A stretch of 64,000 nt of DNA from NCBI GenBank assembly GCA_963729795.1, contig CAVSPC010000046.1, positions 1-64,000 of the forward strand, read 5' to 3'. The position numbers and the translations under genes are program-made. Source of the stretch: CAWBBA01 sp963729795 (GTDB lineage: Bacteria > Desulfobacterota > Desulfomonilia > Desulfomonilales > Desulfomonilaceae). Shown piece by piece: positions 18,523 to 28,435 of this stretch (its first letter is position 1; each line of letters begins with the position of its first letter). Under the pieces are notes generated by a model, which was not told the origin of the DNA, did not search any database, and saw nothing but the letters and a program-made list of their open reading frames with translations.

Positions 18523-19717
18523 ATGAGCGCATTGAAGAGGATTTCCTTGGTGATCGTCCTTGTTACTCTGGCAATTTGGGTTGGGTGGGCTCCGCCGGCA
18601 ATGTCAGCGGATGCTGTCAAGATTGGGTTCATGGCCCCTTACGTCGGTGTCTACACGAAATTGGGCATGGACATGGACAAGGGCTTCAAGATGTACATGG
18701 ATGAAGTTGGGTGGAAGGGCGGTGGCCGAAAGATAGAGATGATAAAGTCGGATACCGAAGGCAAGCCGTCATTGGGACCCACCAAGGCCAAGGAGCTTGT
18801 CGAAAAGGACAGGGTAGACCTTATAGCCGGCATCGTCCATAGTGGGGTGGCAATGGCCATCAGAGATTATGTTACAGAAAAAAGAGTTCCCGTTATCATT
18901 ACGAACGCGGGGGCCCCGGCACTGACCTCAACGAAAAAGAGCCCCTACATATTCCGCGTTTCATTCGCTAATGGACAACAAGACCTAGCAGGGGGCTGGT
19001 ACGCATATAATAAAGAGGGCTACAAGAAAATGGTGGTTTTTGCGCCGGATTATTCGGCGGGCCACGACAAGGCCGACGGTTTTATGAAGTATTTCAAAGC
19101 GTCTGGAGGCACGGTCGTCAAGGAGATTTATCCACCTCTAGATACGCAAGATTTTGGCCCTTATCTTGTTGAGACCAGAAAGGTGGCCAAGAACATTAAC
19201 GCCTTCTGGGCCTTCTTCGCCGGCAGTGGCTCGATTCGTCTCATTACCCAGTACGCAGAATTCGGCCTGAAGCAGATGGTCCCCTTGTTCTGCGTGGGGG
19301 ACACCCTTGACGACGCTTTCTTTCCCGTCCATGGGTGATGCGGCCCTGGGTGCCAAAGCCTATACCCACTATTGCGTCACTATAGATAATCCGGAGAACA
19401 AAAAGTTTGTTGCGGACTACCGCAAGAAATACAAGGAAGATCCCAGCATGTTTTCGGAATCTGGGTATATAGGAGCCAAAGCGATCGTTGAGACACTCAA
19501 CGCGATCCACGGCAAAGTAGAAGACAAAGATGCGTTCCTGGCCGCTATGAGAAAGGTGTCGTTCGCTGCACCTCGCGGTCCTTTCAGTTATGATGCCAAC
19601 CAAAATGTCATCGAGAATGTGTACATAACAACCGTTGAAAAGGTTGGGAACAAGATTCTGAATGTGGTGAAAGACGTGGTCCCGGCCGTCGATCAAAATT
19701 GGAAACCCCCGAAATAG
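18523..19717 (+). CDS. HAAT-family substrate-binding protein, copy 2, frameshifted near 19326
   Basis: A close paralogue of the gene at 14990 along its whole length, including signal peptide and DYRKKYKEDPSMFSE. The first frame stops at 19336-19338 (DAFFPVHG then TGA), while the second frame resumes with PSMGDAALGAKAYTHYC. Copy 1 reads DAFIPSMGDAALG here, so one extra G in CCCGTCC (about 19326) explains the break. Unless this is a sequence error, the product lacks its C-terminal lobe and should not bind ligand. Changes between copies cluster in cleft regions (for example FESGSDS versus FFAGSGS), which suggests different ligand preference before any inactivation. Confidence 0.85.
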
Positions 19718-19734
19718 ATGCTGCACCGAGCTCG

Positions 19735-19780
19735 TTCTTCGGGGCCAAAGCTCTGATGAAGAGTTGACCGCCCCGAAGAA
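19735..19780 (+). terminator. Hairpin after substrate-binding protein copy 2
   Basis: TTCTTCGGGGC (from 19735) pairs with GCCCCGAAGAA ending at 19780. It is the counterpart of 16201-16246, showing that the duplication extends beyond the gene's 3' end. No T run. Confidence 0.5.
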
Positions 19781-19956
19781 CCTGCGATGGCTCCTCATTT
19801 GTGCCGCCTGATTTCTGCTGAGAAGCAGGGATGAGGCAGATCTATTTTCTTTGCTAATGCCTTGGATTGCTTCGGGATCGCCACTTCCTCTGCGTAACTA
19901 ATAGTCACGCCAGCGAGAATAATTTTGACTCATCTTCGACAGTTTTAAAAAATAAA

Positions 19957-19993
19957 GTTAAATGACCCCCGGCTTTGCCGGGGGTCATTTAAC
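19957..19993. repeat. Perfect 37-nt palindromic repeat, third copy
   Basis: A 17-bp perfect stem (19957-19973 with 19977-19993) and a TTT loop. Same size and ends (GTTAAAT...ATTTAAC) as 4516-4552, with one compensated base pair different. It ends immediately before the point where RND-pump similarity begins. Confidence 0.8.
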
Positions 19994-20005
19994 TCCAACA
20001 ACGGC

Positions 20006-22864
20006 TTGATGCGGTTGACTGTTAATTTCGACCTGAATACCGACCCCAACACAGACCAGATACTAGCCCAACTGAGAGAATCCCAAGCGGAGAGCCAATT
20101 CCCCGTCGATGTGCGGAACTTCGGGGTAACGGTCCAAAAATCGCTTACTACACCCCTGATGCTCCTTGCTCTCTACTCGCCCAAAGGAACCCATGATGCA
20201 ATTTTCCTTGCGAATTACGCCTACATCAACCTCGTTGACCAATTGACTCGGGTAAGGGGGATTGCTAGCGTCACGGTTTTCGGCGCCGGGCAGTACGCCA
20301 TGCGCTGCTGGGTTCGCCCGGAGCAGTTAGCCAAGCTGAATATTACAGTCCCCGAAATCGTCGACGCCCTGCAGAAACAAAACACTGTAAACCCTGCCGG
20401 ACAGGTGGGGGGCGAACCTGTTCCTCCCGGCCAGGAGTTTACTTATGCTATCCGGGCCCAGGGGCGACTGGTAACCCCTGAACAGTTCGGCGACGTCGTG
20501 CTGCGCGCCAGTCCTGACGGCTCCCTCGTGCGACTGAGAGACGTTGCCCGCCTCGAACTGGGCGCCCAGGACTACAGCATTCGAGGACGTTTCAACGGCA
20601 AGCCTTCGGCAATCTTAGCGGTTTATCAACTTCCGGGGACGAACGCCCTGGAAGCAGTAACCGGTGCCAAGAAGATGATGGCCAAACTCAAGGACTCATT
20701 TCCCGCGGACCTCGATTATGGAATAGCAATCGACACGACCCTTTCGATCACCGAAGGAATAAAAGAGATTGTCATAACCTTATTCATTGCGTTGTTCCTC
20801 GTCATCATCGTCGTGTTCATCTTCCTGCAAGGCTGGCGGGCCACACTCATTCCCATTATTGCCGTGCCCATGTCGCTCATCGGCACCTTCGCCTTTTTTC
20901 CCGTCCTGGGCTTCTCGATAAATCCGATCGCGCTCATGGGAATGGTAGTTGCAATCGGGCTCGTAGTGGACGACGCCATTGTCGTCGTAGAGGCAGTGCA
21001 ACGTCACATTGACGAAGGAATGTCGCCAAAGGAGTCGGCGATTAAGGCGATGGAAGAGGTTGCCGCCCCCGTTGCAGCAATCGCCCTCGTACTGGCAGCC
21101 GTGTTTCTCCCAACGGTATTCATCCCCGGCATTACTGGCAGGCTTTACACTCAATTTGCCGTCACCATCGCGATCTCGGTGCTTCTTTCCGCTTTCAACG
21201 CCCTGACGCTGAGCCCTGCACTTTGCTCAATCCTTCTTCGCCCCAAAATCCAGACAAGGGGTCCGTTAGGTTGGTTTTATAACTTGTTCAACAAATGGTT
21301 AGGACGCGCAACCAATGCTTATGTCAAGGTGTCCAGAGGCATCATCCGAAAAGCGGTGATTGGATTTGTCATTCTCGCTATCATGACTATCGGGATCGGT
21401 TTCCTCAGTAAAAAGATACCAGGCGGTTTTCTGCCGGAAGAAGACCAAGGCTATATATACGCCTTTATTCAACTGCCCGACGCTGCCTCGCTTCAACGCA
21501 CCTCGGAGGCAGGCAAGCGGGTAGAGCAAATCATCATGAAGGCGCCGGGCGTAGAAGACTGCACCAGTGTTATCGGCTTCAGCCTCCTAAGCTTCGTGCG
21601 AGATACCTACAGCGGCTTTTTCTTCATCAAACTCAAGGAGTGGTCCAAAAGGCAACGTCCTGAAGAGAAGGCGGAAGCCATCATCGCACACCTGAATCGC
21701 GAATTAAGCCAAGTGCCGCAGGGAAGAGCATTGGCCTTTTCCCCGCCCGCCATCCAGGGAGTTGGTACTGCTGGAGGTGTAACCTTCATTCTCGAAGACC
21801 GCGCCGGCAAGAACATTCAGTTCCTGGCAGAGAACACTCGGAAGTTCATTGCAGCGGTCCACAAGCGACCGGAGATCGCTCGGGTATTTACCACCTTTCT
21901 GCCGGCCGTACCCCAGTATTTTGTTGATGTGGACCGCGACAAGGTGTTGAGCGAAGGTGTGGATCTGAGTGAGGTTTATGGAACGCTACAAGCCTTTATG
22001 GGCGGGAAGTTCGTAAACTATTTCAACCGCTTCGGCAGACAATGGCAGGTGTACGTAGAGGCGGAAGGGGACTACCGGCGGGACGTCAAACAGTTGGGCC
22101 AGTTTTACGTACGGAACTCTAACGGCCAGCCCGTGCCCCTTGCGGCAGTGACTCGGACTGAGCGACGTTTAGGCCCCGAGTTCACCATGCGCTACAACGA
22201 GTACCGGTCGGCCCAGATAAATGCCACGACCGCGCCGGGCTACAGCACGTTGCAGGCGACGAAAGCCATGGAGGAAGTGTTCAGAGAAACCATGCCTTCA
22301 AGCATGGGCTACGATTATCTGGGCATGTCCTTCCAGGAGCAACTGGCCCGGCAAGGCATCTCGCCTGCTGCAATCTTCGGACTCTCGCTGCTCTTCGTCT
22401 TCCTCATACTCGCCGCTCTCTATGGGAGTTGGTCGCTGCCATTCAGCGTCCTACTCAGCACACCTATAGCCGTTTTCGGTGCGTTTGCGGCACTTTTCGG
22501 CCGAGAAATGGTTTTCAACATTTACGCTCAGATCGGGTTGATAGTCCTCATTGGGCTTGCCGCGAAAAACGCTATACTGATCGTTGAATTTGCAAAAGAC
22601 GAGTACGACGGTGGTAAAGAGCTGGCGGACGCGGCGCTTTCCGGGGCGCGGCTCAGACTCCGCCCTATCCTGATGACCTCATTAGCGTTTATCCTTGGTT
22701 GTGTTCCCTTGGCCATTGCCAGCGGAGCCGGCGCCATCGCCCGGCAGGCGATGGGCTCGGCCGTCATTGGCGGTATGCTAGCGGCAACCGGGATAGCCAT
22801 CTTCCTCATCCCGATGATGTTTTGCGTTGTCGAGAAGATCAGTAAAGCAAGAGGGGGCCGCTAG
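20006..22864 (+). pseudogene. HAE1-type RND efflux pump subunit lacking its N-terminus
   Basis: 952 codons of a hydrophobe/amphiphile RND transporter, whose full length is near 1040. Similarity begins with NGLMRLTVNFDLNTDP, which in intact homologues is about residue 90, so TM1 and the start of the PN1 porter subdomain are missing. The rest is complete: PC/PN porter subdomains, TM2-TM12, the proton-relay pair in LVVDDAIVVVEA, and a normal C-terminus. No membrane-fusion or TolC-like partner is adjacent. The break coincides with the palindrome at 19957-19993. A protein without TM1 is unlikely to work, so I call it a 5'-truncated pseudogene; an ATG exists at 20009 but without a convincing ribosome-binding site. 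Confidence 0.8.
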
Positions 22865-23055
22865 TCAGAAAGGGAGCAAAACTGGAATCCCAGAGCGGCG
22901 TTTGCCGGCCACTGAGGAATAGGCCCTGGGGCATGGGGTTGGGTCTTGCTTTTTGCCTCATCGAGATCGCGGCGCAGATGGGGCGCCGTCACTCAACAGC
23001 GAGCAGGACTGTGCAACGCGAACAGAAATAGTCACGAAACAAGACCGTTTCGCGC

Positions 23056-24252
23056 TCAGAAGTTCCCTTCAGCAGCCCGGATAACCAGATCGGCCGCTTG
23101 CCGGGCCCCACCGCCCTTCAGTATTTCCCTACTATATGTCTCAGCGGCCATGCCGTATGAGGGAGACAAGAGTTGGCGTGTCTTTTCCAATAGTTTGTTA
23201 GGGGTGAAATCTTCCACCGCACAGTGGATGCCGACTCCGATCCCGGCCAAGGCCCTGGCATTGAAGTCTCTCTCGAAATCGGCTCCTGGAAAGACGAGGC
23301 TTGGGACCTTGTGTATCAAAGAGGCCATAGCAGTGTTTTGTCCGCCGTGAAAAATGAGCGCCTGACTGCATCTGAGAATCGAACGCCCCGGCACAAAGCG
23401 CACCCATGTGACATTCTCGGTTGGGTCCGGAAGATAGGGCAGGTCCGGATGATCTCCGACGGCCACGATTGCGTGAAACTCGGTCCCGTCATAAGCCCGA
23501 GGCAGCACTTTGGTGTATTGAGCGGGTGAAATTTCTCCGGTCCCGAAATATGCGAAAACCAGATTCCGGCCGAGGGCCTTTTCAATCAGGCCTTTCGGCA
23601 GCGGAGCCAACTCACGGCGGTCGTAAAGCAAGTAACCGACGTAGTGCAAATTCGGCACGTCTGCCAGCAAAGGCTCAATCTGTTGAATTGTGGGCGCGAC
23701 TTTGAGATTGCTTCGCATAAAGAAAAGCTCTGCCACGTCTTTGACCGGGGCCAAATCGCGCTCTTCCAAGATCCGGTTGAAACCCGCGATGGCTTCTTCG
23801 TGGTTCACGGCCCTTTTGTCGGGAAACAATGGAGAAACGAAGCGAGGGTCGGCCGGGCTGCACGCAGTGGAAACAAGAGGCAGTCCCGATTGCGCCGCGG
23901 TGATCGGCGCTGTAAGTTTGAACTCGCTGAACAATACGTCGGGATGAAAAGACTCGACCGCGTTCTGTTCCGCATCCAAGGATCGCCGGAGGTATTCTTC
24001 CCGGGTGAGGTTTAGGAAGACGGCAACATCGGACAAATCGTATAAAGGATGCAGGGCCGCGGCAGGATCGGGCGCGACTCCCTGAAGGTAATCAAAGCCG
24101 GCCTCTGAAACGTATTTTGCTCCTTCGCCGCTGGTGAGAAAGAGCGTCTCGTGCCCTAGAAGACGCAAGTGCTCTGCTATCGCCAGACAGCGGGTAATAG
24201 TGCCAATGGCAGGGCCGCGTGTGATCAAGGGCAAAAAGAGTACGCGACTCAT
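23056..24252 (-). CDS. GT1/MGT-type glycosyltransferase
   Basis: 398 residues with the GT-B fold of the UDP-glycosyltransferase/MGT family. The N-terminal domain begins VLFLPLITRGPAIGTITRC-like with LAIAEHLRLLGHE; the C-terminal donor domain has VFAYFGTG, WVRFVPG, and the nucleotide-sugar signature FHGGQNTAMASLIHKVPSL ending in ERDFNARAL. The usual acidic-Gln pair before NA is Glu-Arg-Asp-Phe here. Such enzymes glycosylate lipids, antibiotics or natural products. It is monocistronic, converging with the RND remnant; substrate unknown. Confidence 0.82.
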   Translation of the reverse strand: MSRVLFLPLITRGPAIGTITRCLAIAEHLRLLGHETLFLTSGEGAKYVSEAGFDYLQGVAPDPAAALHPLYDLSDVAVFLNLTREEYLRRSLDAEQNAVESFHPDVLFSEFKLTAPITAAQSGLPLVSTACSPADPRFVSPLFPDKRAVNHEEAIAGFNRILEERDLAPVKDVAELFFMRSNLKVAPTIQQIEPLLADVPNLHYVGYLLYDRRELAPLPKGLIEKALGRNLVFAYFGTGEISPAQYTKVLPRAYDGTEFHAIVAVGDHPDLPYLPDPTENVTWVRFVPGRSILRCSQALIFHGGQNTAMASLIHKVPSLVFPGADFERDFNARALAGIGVGIHCAVEDFTPNKLLEKTRQLLSPSYGMAAETYSREILKGGGARQAADLVIRAAEGNF

Positions 24253-24308
24253 ATTCTAACCAGCCGGCCGGTAATAGCTGAACATAATGTCTTTCGTGGC
24301 AGTCTCAC

Positions 24309-24998
24309 TTACCCGCCAACCGCAATAAGCCGCACGAGCTTTCGCAATTGCTGGAGATCGCTATCCGATATCTTGCTTATGGCGAACCCGGTTAGGCAGG
24401 TTCCGATCTCTGCTTCGGCAAAACACCACCGACAGTAGGCTTGGAATTCAAACGTAGAAAATTCACCTAATTCGTCACCAAGTACGACCAGAGTCTTGAC
24501 CTCGCCCCGGTTAGCCTCGATCCCAGCCACTCCAGCGCCTTCTTCAGAGATGTCTCGCAGCGTACCATGAATTTCCGGCCGGCTTGCTTCGTAGACAAGC
24601 ACCTCGAAATCGACTTCATGTCTAACAAATTCACGAGTCGCCAGGAATTCCATACGTTCTTCGATGATTGTATCGAGCCCATCTTCAGCGGTCCTCTTCC
24701 CGCGCGCATCAAGGAGCTTCTTGCTCAATTGCCGAAGCATGTCTACCGACAATTCGTATTTTTTCATGAGATCGGAATCATCCATCCCCTTCCGGATGTC
24801 GGTGAGGACTTCTCCGATGTTGAGCTTACGCCGGACAGGCTTCTGATCCTGCCGCAGCAGACGGGCTTCGATCAACTTTTCGTAAAGCCTCTGCAAACCC
24901 TTGAAGGAGAGGTTGTATTTCCGTCGAATCGCCGTCTCATCCATCCCCGATCGGATGTCGTGAAGAACTTCCCTAAGAGGCACTTTCCGTACAGTCAT
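24309..24998 (-). CDS. PilZ-domain protein with duplicated N-terminal helical module
   Basis: From the ATG at 24998 (GGGAAAAG upstream; a TTG at 25061 is less likely) about 229 residues. The first ~95 contain two copies of a ~45-residue unit: EVLHDIRSGMDETAIRRKYN then EVLTDIRKGMDDSDLMKKYE, each followed by a Leu-rich helix, resembling winged or helix-turn-helix modules. Residues about 120-225 are a PilZ domain with RxxxR (REFVR) and D-x-S-x2-G (DISEEG), the two c-di-GMP-binding motifs, both intact. I infer a c-di-GMP-responsive regulator, possibly DNA-binding. Neighbours give no target; the EPS block is 12 kb away. Confidence 0.8.
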   Translation of the reverse strand: MTVRKVPLREVLHDIRSGMDETAIRRKYNLSFKGLQRLYEKLIEARLLRQDQKPVRRKLNIGEVLTDIRKGMDDSDLMKKYELSVDMLRQLSKKLLDARGKRTAEDGLDTIIEERMEFLATREFVRHEVDFEVLVYEASRPEIHGTLRDISEEGAGVAGIEANRGEVKTLVVLGDELGEFSTFEFQAYCRWCFAEAEIGTCLTGFAISKISDSDLQQLRKLVRLIAVGG

Positions 24999-25123
24999 AT
25001 CTTTTCCCGATCCCGCGGTTTGAACGGTTATCCTACGCCATAACTCAAGATCATGGAACAAAAAAATATTCGCCTCTAAGCATTCGCTTCTGCCTGATTC
25101 TCGGTGGGACAGGCATCCTCCTG

Positions 25124-25395
25124 CCCATAGGCGTTAAAATAGGGCAACCCGTGCTACCTTATGAGCCCCAAAGGGGCGTCGAGATGGTAGCCCGGCAATT
25201 CATTGCCGGGTGCCCCATGAGCAATGATTCAGTTCTTCGTCCCCGAGGGGCGCCCGAAGGATGCATCCTTCGGGCGCCCCTCGGGGACGAAGAAAAGTCT
25301 CTTGGCGGTTCATTCCCGGCGATAAATCGCCGGGCTATTATCAGGATGTCCCTCCGGGACGAAGAGGACTTGAAGCTTATTTTAACGCCTATGGG
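25124..25395. repeat. 272-base nested inverted-repeat element
   Basis: The outer arms are an 18-base exact inverted repeat (25124-25141 and 25378-25395, reading CCCATAGGCGTTAAAATA). Inside are matching hairpins CCCGGCAAT-N2-ATTGCCGGG (25191-25210) and CCCGGCGAT-AA-ATCGCCGGG (25315-25334), and at the centre a 62-base perfect palindrome (25233-25294). It lies in a 600-base gene-free spacer (24999-25597). I found no open frame inside, so it is a non-autonomous palindromic element, REP/MITE-like. Confidence 0.85.
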
Positions 25396-25597
25396 GACAC
25401 AGGGTGAGGGATTCGTGCTACGATTCCGACCGCTTCATTGTTTTTGAGACAGTTTCATCCTGTCTGTCAATACTTAGTGACAAGAAAGATGCCCACACCA
25501 ACAAAGAAGGAATTGCTTCGTTGCACTCGCAAAGACACCGGCCGAGACAGGATGTGGTTAATACAAACTTGCACCAACAGCTCGAAACAAATCGGCC

Positions 25598-28330
25598 TTA
25601 CCCGTGTTCAGCCGCCTGCGGTTGAGCCGTGACAGCCTGTTGGGCCTCTTGTCCTCTGGTAGAATAGGCCAGAGCAAGCAAGATTGAGTTGAACTTTGTT
25701 TGGGCAGTGTCGCCGCGGGACGTCAGCACTATAGGGACTGTTCCAGGGCCGGCCGTGATGATCGCGCCGTTGTCGACAAGAAGGCCCAGGGTTCCCATGG
25801 TTTTCGACAGCATTTTGTAGATGACATTTGCAGTATTGATGTCCGTAGCGACCAAGCAGTTCGCGTCTCCCATAATTCGCCCCTGGTAATGCTTTTCCTT
25901 GGCCACGTCGGGCACCGTAGCCAGATCAAAGGACAACGGCCCTTCAACGATTAACGGTCCGTACCGGTCTTCAAGTGCTTTGGCTCTCTCTTCAGCCTCG
26001 GCGGCAAGAAGAGTGGCGGGAATTGCCGCGGTTTCTTTTTCAACTGCCGTAATCAAGGCCACTTTGAGCGTGTGCCGGGTGGCAACGACCTTTCTGACCA
26101 CGTCCAGTTGATTCTCTATCACCTTTGTAAGAGATTCCGCATTCCGGAATCCCGGATTCACCGCGGCGTCGGACAGTGCAAGGAAGCGGCCGTCCGGCAG
26201 AACAAACAGCGCAGTGTTCGACGCGAGTCGCCGGGGCGCTGGAGCCGCTCCAGCGGCGCTCTCTGAATCAGTCTTGTAAATGGAGAGCGCTTCGCGTAGG
26301 AGCCCGGCCGTATCTACGCTCCCCTTCATAACCAGAAAATCACGGTTTTCTTTAAGAAAAGCGCTAAATGTCTCGGCCATGGATTTCTTCTTTGCGTCAA
26401 AATCAACTGCCAAAGGGTCTATGGGCACTATTTCCACTGTTGGATCCAGATTGGGGGACAACTGTACCTTGGATCGCTCTACGGCATCCTCTATTTCCGC
26501 AGGGTTCCCTATAAGCGCTACTCTGCCGACCAAACCGTAATCCTTCGCGTTGGAAACCGCGACCAATGCGTCTTCGTTGTCGGCTCCCACCAGAACCAAG
26601 TCGGCCGGACGAAACTTTCCCTCAGTGATATAGCCTGTGACCTCATCAAGGAGCGAAGAGAACGAGAAGGTCTCACCCGCGCCATCTCCCGCACCTAAGA
26701 CCTGAAGGGCGTGTTGAACGCTTGTTGCTTCGACCGTATAGTGCAGGCGCCGGTCCCCCTTGGCAGGATTTACGTACATTTCAAAAAGGTGATTCGCTAT
26801 GAGATACTCCTGTTCCAGGGAATCCAGGCACATTATGGGCGTAAACGGCTTATCCAGCATGTCACGAATCCGAGCAAAAAGTTGATGGAAATGACGATCG
26901 AGGGCCATCATGCTGGTAATTACAATGAAGTCCGGGCGTTGAGCAGGCTTGCCCGCTGAAGCCATCTCCAACACCATGGCTACCTGGCGAGCGTACGAGT
27001 TGACCACGTGCATCAGGCTTCGTGCCAATGATGTGGATATTTTCCCGGACTCGACTATCATCAGTAATTCACAGATCTCTTTGACACCCGTTCCGATTTC
27101 AGGGTTGGCCAGCCGGAAGTGAGGGGGAATCGTAAAATTCTCTTGTTTCAGACATTCCACGATCTTATCGAAGTCGAATTCCATCAACACGCGGTTGGCT
27201 TCTTGGGCGGTGATTTCGCGAACTACACGGGCGCCGATCTTTCTTGCCACTGAAGCAAAGAGTTCGTCCAGGGTCATTACAAGTAGGTTCAAGGTCTCGG
27301 GATTGATGCTGTGGATCTCTGAAAGCAGTGCGGCGACCGATTTCAAAGGCGTTACCTTTACAAACCCCTGAAGGCTTTGTCTCAGTTCCCTCGATTCAGC
27401 TCTGAAAAGATTCCGGACATCTTCGGACCTCAATGTCGAAAAAGAGAGCGGACTGCACAGCGATGCGTTGATAACGTCCCGTTCTCCTTGCCGCTTGAGG
27501 AGATTACGCAGTTCCCACGCCACAAGCGCCCCGCGATTCAGGGAGCTGTTGTGCAATCTCTTCCATGATTCGTCGCGAACTTTTTCCGTGAGCACGTAGA
27601 TACCGTCCGGAACGGTTCCGAGGTCGCCTCCGCCGCATACCACGTCCGTCACTTCCGAAAGCTTGATTTCGGTCTTCTGAAGGAGATTGGTGATCTGCAG
27701 CGCCAATCCTTCAGGAGAAGTGCCGAATGTTCGGAAATCGATCTCACTCCGAAAGAGAACCCGAAATCCTTGGACAGCCAGGACGTATACGGCATATCGT
27801 TTAGCAATGAGTGCCACGGTAATGGTCCGTTCGACTTGTTTCAAGGAGCGTTCGAGCTGCGTATGGTCCATTTCAATGGCTTTTCGACGGGCCACATTCC
27901 CGAGAATCATCTGAACGACGGGACTTTCTCGCCCCGGGCTGCCGCAACGGTAGAGGATCAACACGTACACTGAGAGGAGTTCCCCATAAATCTTTGCAAA
28001 CTGCCTCTCATGCCTGACGTCGTCGGTAGCAGACAGAATGCTTTCCAACAGGACCCTGAGTTCGAAAAAGTGGTCCGGGTTCCGTATACGGTGTTCGAGT
28101 GCGAGGATTTCCGCGATTACTCGCTCGTGGAGAAATTCCGATATCTTCCCCAGTTCGTGTTCGGCATTTTTTGCGTCTCTAAGTGCCGCCTGGATGCGAT
28201 GAACTTTCGGCCTCGCTTCGGTAGCGTCATCCCGCAAATCGCAGAACAAGGCCGGGGGAAAGTAACCGGATTCTGCTATAGCTTGCTGCAACTCTTTGAT
28301 GCTCTTGTTAATTCCCTTGTCTTCTCCCAT
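25598..28330 (-). CDS. Butyrate-kinase-like ASKHA domain fused to phosphotransacylase (PTA/PTB)
   Basis: 910 residues. Residues 1-~165 are helical and unrecognised. About 170-345 resemble butyrate kinase: VTDVVCGGGDLGTVPDGIYVL matches its RGGLLKPI region, and NRGALVAWEL matches its SNLGAIIA. The usual N-terminal phosphate loop is degenerate, so kinase activity is doubtful. About 590-900 are a PTA/PTB domain: ADLVLVGADNEDAL, YQGRIMGDANCLVATDINTANVIYKM and the C-terminal PIVLTSRGDTAQTK. PTA/PTB swaps CoA for phosphate on acetyl- or butyryl-CoA. The gene is divergent from acetate kinase across 105 bases, so both probably convert acyl-CoA to acid and ATP or the reverse. ATG at 28330. Confidence 0.82.
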   Translation of the reverse strand: MGEDKGINKSIKELQQAIAESGYFPPALFCDLRDDATEARPKVHRIQAALRDAKNAEHELGKISEFLHERVIAEILALEHRIRNPDHFFELRVLLESILSATDDVRHERQFAKIYGELLSVYVLILYRCGSPGRESPVVQMILGNVARRKAIEMDHTQLERSLKQVERTITVALIAKRYAVYVLAVQGFRVLFRSEIDFRTFGTSPEGLALQITNLLQKTEIKLSEVTDVVCGGGDLGTVPDGIYVLTEKVRDESWKRLHNSSLNRGALVAWELRNLLKRQGERDVINASLCSPLSFSTLRSEDVRNLFRAESRELRQSLQGFVKVTPLKSVAALLSEIHSINPETLNLLVMTLDELFASVARKIGARVVREITAQEANRVLMEFDFDKIVECLKQENFTIPPHFRLANPEIGTGVKEICELLMIVESGKISTSLARSLMHVVNSYARQVAMVLEMASAGKPAQRPDFIVITSMMALDRHFHQLFARIRDMLDKPFTPIMCLDSLEQEYLIANHLFEMYVNPAKGDRRLHYTVEATSVQHALQVLGAGDGAGETFSFSSLLDEVTGYITEGKFRPADLVLVGADNEDALVAVSNAKDYGLVGRVALIGNPAEIEDAVERSKVQLSPNLDPTVEIVPIDPLAVDFDAKKKSMAETFSAFLKENRDFLVMKGSVDTAGLLREALSIYKTDSESAAGAAPAPRRLASNTALFVLPDGRFLALSDAAVNPGFRNAESLTKVIENQLDVVRKVVATRHTLKVALITAVEKETAAIPATLLAAEAEERAKALEDRYGPLIVEGPLSFDLATVPDVAKEKHYQGRIMGDANCLVATDINTANVIYKMLSKTMGTLGLLVDNGAIITAGPGTVPIVLTSRGDTAQTKFNSILLALAYSTRGQEAQQAVTAQPQAAEHG

Positions 28331-28435
28331 TGTGCTTTACCGATCTCCCGTAAGTTCTGGCCTCAACCTCTATAATATTATAAACGTGCAGACAATGGAT
28401 CGAGTTCGTCTGAAAATATAAATAAGGGGATTACG

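Noticed and set aside
20006..22864. Functional full-length RND pump with an alternative N-terminus
   Set aside because: TM1 and the first porter strands are absent, and the break coincides with a repeat; no adapter or outer-membrane partner is adjacent.
25124..25395. CRISPR array
   Set aside because: The repeats are inverted and nested, not direct and regularly spaced; no cas gene is present.
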